Shown here: positions 6,674 through 8,092 of the stretch, one piece after another
How the letters are laid out: the number at the start of each line of letters is the position of its first letter
Position numbering within the stretch: the first letter of the stretch is position 1
From: a bacterium
Lineage (GTDB): Bacteria; UBA6262
Reading direction: 5' to 3'
Assembly: GCA_028716025.1 (NCBI GenBank)
Contig: JAQUQP010000083.1
Coordinates: 1 to 8,092 of the forward strand
DNA: 8,092 bases
The notes under the pieces: model-generated
Told to the model about the DNA's origin: nothing
What the model saw: only the letters and a program-made list of their open reading frames with translations
Databases searched by the model: none
Position numbers and translations under genes: made by a program

Positions 6674-6746
6674 ATACGATGATAATCTTATATGATTATA
6701 CGATGACATATAAGTACTTTCTCTTCTTATCATCCTATCATCGTAT
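6674..6746. repeat. ATACGATGAT-type direct and inverted repeats between rpsP and khpA
   Basis: On the plus strand ATACGATGATA (6674-6684) has a perfect 11-base inverted copy TATCATCGTAT (6736-6746). A second direct copy ATACGATGA is at 6698-6706, and a degenerate inverted one (ATCATCCTAT) is at 6729-6738. The gap could fold into a long hairpin in the transcript. On the minus strand it includes a perfect TATAAT (plus positions 6695-6700), but no good -35 box lies at the right distance. Confidence 0.55.
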
Positions 6747-6771
6747 CATCGCTTTGTTTCTACGTTTCAGA

Positions 6772-7017
6772 TTAAAGCTTGATGCCGGCCTGAAGCAAAA
6801 TCTTTTTTACCGTATTGGTTGGTTTTGCTCCCTTTTTAAACCAGGTCATTATCTCTTCCTGCTTTAATCCGGTCAGCCGGGGACTGGTAAACTGGCTATA
6901 CTGTCCTAATATGGCCACTACTTTACCGCTGCTGGCCCGGGATTCATCTTGCGCTACTAATCTGTAGAAAGCTCTATGCGGAGCCCCTTTGCGCTGCAAT
7001 TTCAGTTTCAATGCCAC
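6772..7017 (-). CDS. rpsP: Small-subunit ribosomal protein bS16
   Basis: S16 is a small assembly protein of the 30S body. The 81-residue product begins MALKLKLQRKGAPHRAFYRL, as in the family, and continues with AQDESRASSGKVVAILGQYS and a GLKQEEIMTWFKKGAKPTNTVKKIL segment. The start is taken as the GTG at 7015-7017. This gives the canonical MALKL N-terminus, and GAGGTG lies 6 bases upstream. A GTG at 7024-7026 in the same frame lies within that ribosome site and would add three residues. It follows rpe by about 17 bp and opens the ribosomal protein/tRNA methylation block. Confidence 0.96.
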   Translation of the reverse strand: MALKLKLQRKGAPHRAFYRLVAQDESRASSGKVVAILGQYSQFTSPRLTGLKQEEIMTWFKKGAKPTNTVKKILLQAGIKL

Positions 7018-7023
7018 TGTAAA

Positions 7024-7029
7024 CACCTC
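7024..7029 (-). promoter_or_regulatory. Ribosome binding site deciding the rpsP start
   Basis: GAGGTG is positioned 6 bases before the GTG at 7015-7017. It contains the alternative upstream GTG, so it argues for the shorter, family-like N-terminus. Confidence 0.6.
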
Positions 7030-7034
7030 GTTTT

Positions 7035-7697
7035 CTATTGTATTTTATTTGCTCTATCTCTTAATACCTGGATCGCTTTTTTTATATTATTACTCTTAAA
7101 CACATAGCTGCCGGCGACGATGAAGTCAGCTCCGGCAGTTACTACCTGGCTGATATTCTGGTCACTAATACCGCCGTCAACTGCCAGGTGGATCTTTTTC
7201 TTTTGCTGGCCTATCATCCGCTTTACTGTCCTTATCTTGGGCAGCATTGCCGGCATGAACCCTTGGCCGCCAAAACCCGGTTCTACGGTCATAACCAATA
7301 CCAGGTCCACTTTCTTTAACCAAGGAGCGATGATCTCCGGCGGAGTTTTTGGTTTTATGGAAATCCCGGCTCTAAGGCCGGCCTTTTTAATCTTCTCTAT
7401 GGTGCGGCCTAAATTCTTCGTTGCTTCCGCATGGATCGTAATCATATCACAACCTGCATCAATATAGTCCTGGATGTACTGTTCCGGTTCGGTTATCATC
7501 AAATGCGCGTCGAATGGTAATTTTGTTTTATTACGTAATGATTTAATCACGGGTGGCCCAATGGTCAAATTAGGAACAAATACGCCATCCATAATATCCA
7601 AATGCAGCCAATCCGCTCCACCCGACTCTAACGATTTTACTTCTTCCGCCAGACGACTAAGGTCGCAATTTAATATAGATGGGGCGATCTTGATCAT
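7035..7697 (-). CDS. rpe: Ribulose-phosphate 3-epimerase
   Basis: This TIM-barrel enzyme interconverts ribulose 5-phosphate and xylulose 5-phosphate in the pentose phosphate pathway. The 220-residue product shows the whole active site: APSIL with Ser7, LHLDIMDG with His32 and Asp34, DAHLM with His65, TVEPGFGGQ (137-145), and AVDGGI with Asp174. FIVAGSYVF near the end is the phosphate-binding strand. Length is standard. The ATG overlaps the stop of the PASTA-domain gene by 4 bp (ATGA), with AAAGG 8 bases upstream. The PASTA-rpe junction recalls the prkC-rsgA-rpe cluster of Firmicutes. No metabolic neighbour is visible in the window, so its place in this translation operon seems to be one of co-transcription only. 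Confidence 0.97.
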   Translation of the reverse strand: MIKIAPSILNCDLSRLAEEVKSLESGGADWLHLDIMDGVFVPNLTIGPPVIKSLRNKTKLPFDAHLMITEPEQYIQDYIDAGCDMITIHAEATKNLGRTIEKIKKAGLRAGISIKPKTPPEIIAPWLKKVDLVLVMTVEPGFGGQGFMPAMLPKIRTVKRMIGQQKKKIHLAVDGGISDQNISQVVTAGADFIVAGSYVFKSNNIKKAIQVLRDRANKIQ

Positions 7698-8092
7698 TGC
7701 AATTGCCTTTCTTCGACTAATACCTCATTGACATATATTTTAGCTTTGGCTTTGCCTTTAACGCTAGCAGCAACATTTAGCTTTGTACCCGGTGCCTGAG
7801 TTTTGTTAAAAACTTCTCTTTCTCCCTGCTCATCAATTACTGTAATGCGTACCCGTTTTTCCAGTAGTCCTTGCGCCACTTCGTAATGGATGATCTTCAC
7901 GGTCGGAGAGGCCAGTTCCTCACCTGATTTGACGCTGATCACCAGTGAGATCAAGGTATCTTGAGTCAGCGGGAAATTGGCCTCAGGCAACTGGTTAACC
8001 ACTGTTCCGGAACTAATATTATCATTGACCTCTGTCGTTACTTTGTCTATCTTTAATCCCATAATCTTAATGATACGATCTACCTGCTCATA
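7694..8092 (-). CDS. PASTA-domain protein, C-terminal fragment cut by window edge
   Basis: The frame is open from the right edge to a TGA at 7694-7696 and yields 132 residues, so the start lies outside the window. The in-frame ATG at 8060-8062 falls inside a domain and is unlikely to be the start. The first 55 residues form one PASTA unit: YEQVDRIIKIMGLKI, then SSGTVVNQLPEANFPLTQDT and LISLVISV. PASTA domains bind muropeptides or cell-wall fragments and occur in Ser/Thr kinases (PrkC/PknB), class A/B penicillin-binding proteins and stand-alone proteins. A tail of about 75 residues follows, with beta-rich character (VRITVIDEQGEREVF, KAKIYVNEVLVEERQL), like an Ig-type terminal domain. Which type of protein it is cannot be decided from this part. 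It overlaps rpe by 4 bp. Confidence 0.82.
   Translation of the reverse strand, partial: YEQVDRIIKIMGLKIDKVTTEVNDNISSGTVVNQLPEANFPLTQDTLISLVISVKSGEELASPTVKIIHYEVAQGLLEKRVRITVIDEQGEREVFNKTQAPGTKLNVAASVKGKAKAKIYVNEVLVEERQLQ

Noticed and set aside
6695..6700. Perfect TATAAT ahead of khpA as a promoter
   Set aside because: No acceptable -35 box or extended -10 lies upstream; the AT-rich repeat makes chance matches likely.
6415..6867. Plus-strand 150-residue open frame spanning khpA and the rpsP gap
   Set aside because: Antisense to khpA and rpsP, crosses the repeat region, with low-complexity residues and no recognisable domain.

Overview
The window is 8.1 kb of compact bacterial sequence in which every supported gene lies on the minus strand, so transcription runs from the right edge to the left edge. 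It suggests an uncultured, AT-leaning, Gram-negative-type (diderm) bacterium. It has a lipoprotein with a lipobox, an apparent outer-membrane beta-barrel protein with a Sec signal, and a PASTA-domain protein next to rpe. Several starts are GTG or TTG. Gene order resembles that of candidate phyla such as Omnitrophica, Elusimicrobia or Margulisbacteria, but the sequence alone cannot fix the phylum.

Right part (about 8092-4199), in order of transcription: the 3' end of a PASTA-domain protein, rpe, rpsP (ribosomal protein S16), khpA (KH-domain RNA-binding protein), trmD (tRNA m1G37 methyltransferase), rplS (L19), rnhB (RNase HII) and yraN (UPF0102 nuclease-like protein). This is the classical S16-TrmD-L19 translation operon extended by rnhB and yraN. 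rimM, which normally sits between khpA and trmD, is missing, and khpA and trmD overlap by 4 bp instead. Most junctions overlap or are only a few bases apart.

Middle and left part (about 4127-721): four genes that look like one co-transcribed envelope or accessory set. They encode a secreted HEAT-repeat protein, a lipoprotein carrying a complete seven-bladed WD40 propeller, a 142-residue protein that I do not recognise, and a glycosyltransferase of the MGDG synthase/UgtP family. The last two overlap by 11 bp. Far left (600-1): an outer-membrane beta-barrel protein truncated by the window edge, preceded by a good sigma70-type promoter that makes it a separate transcription unit.

The three intergenic gaps longer than about 20 bp inside the long gene string (rpsP/khpA, trmD/rplS, yraN/HEAT) each contain a different short repeat structure. 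The clearest is a nested 89-bp inverted repeat built from GATTACACAGATT-like units between trmD and rplS. I see no RNA genes, CRISPR arrays, insertion sequences or attachment sites, and no intrinsic terminator that I would defend.
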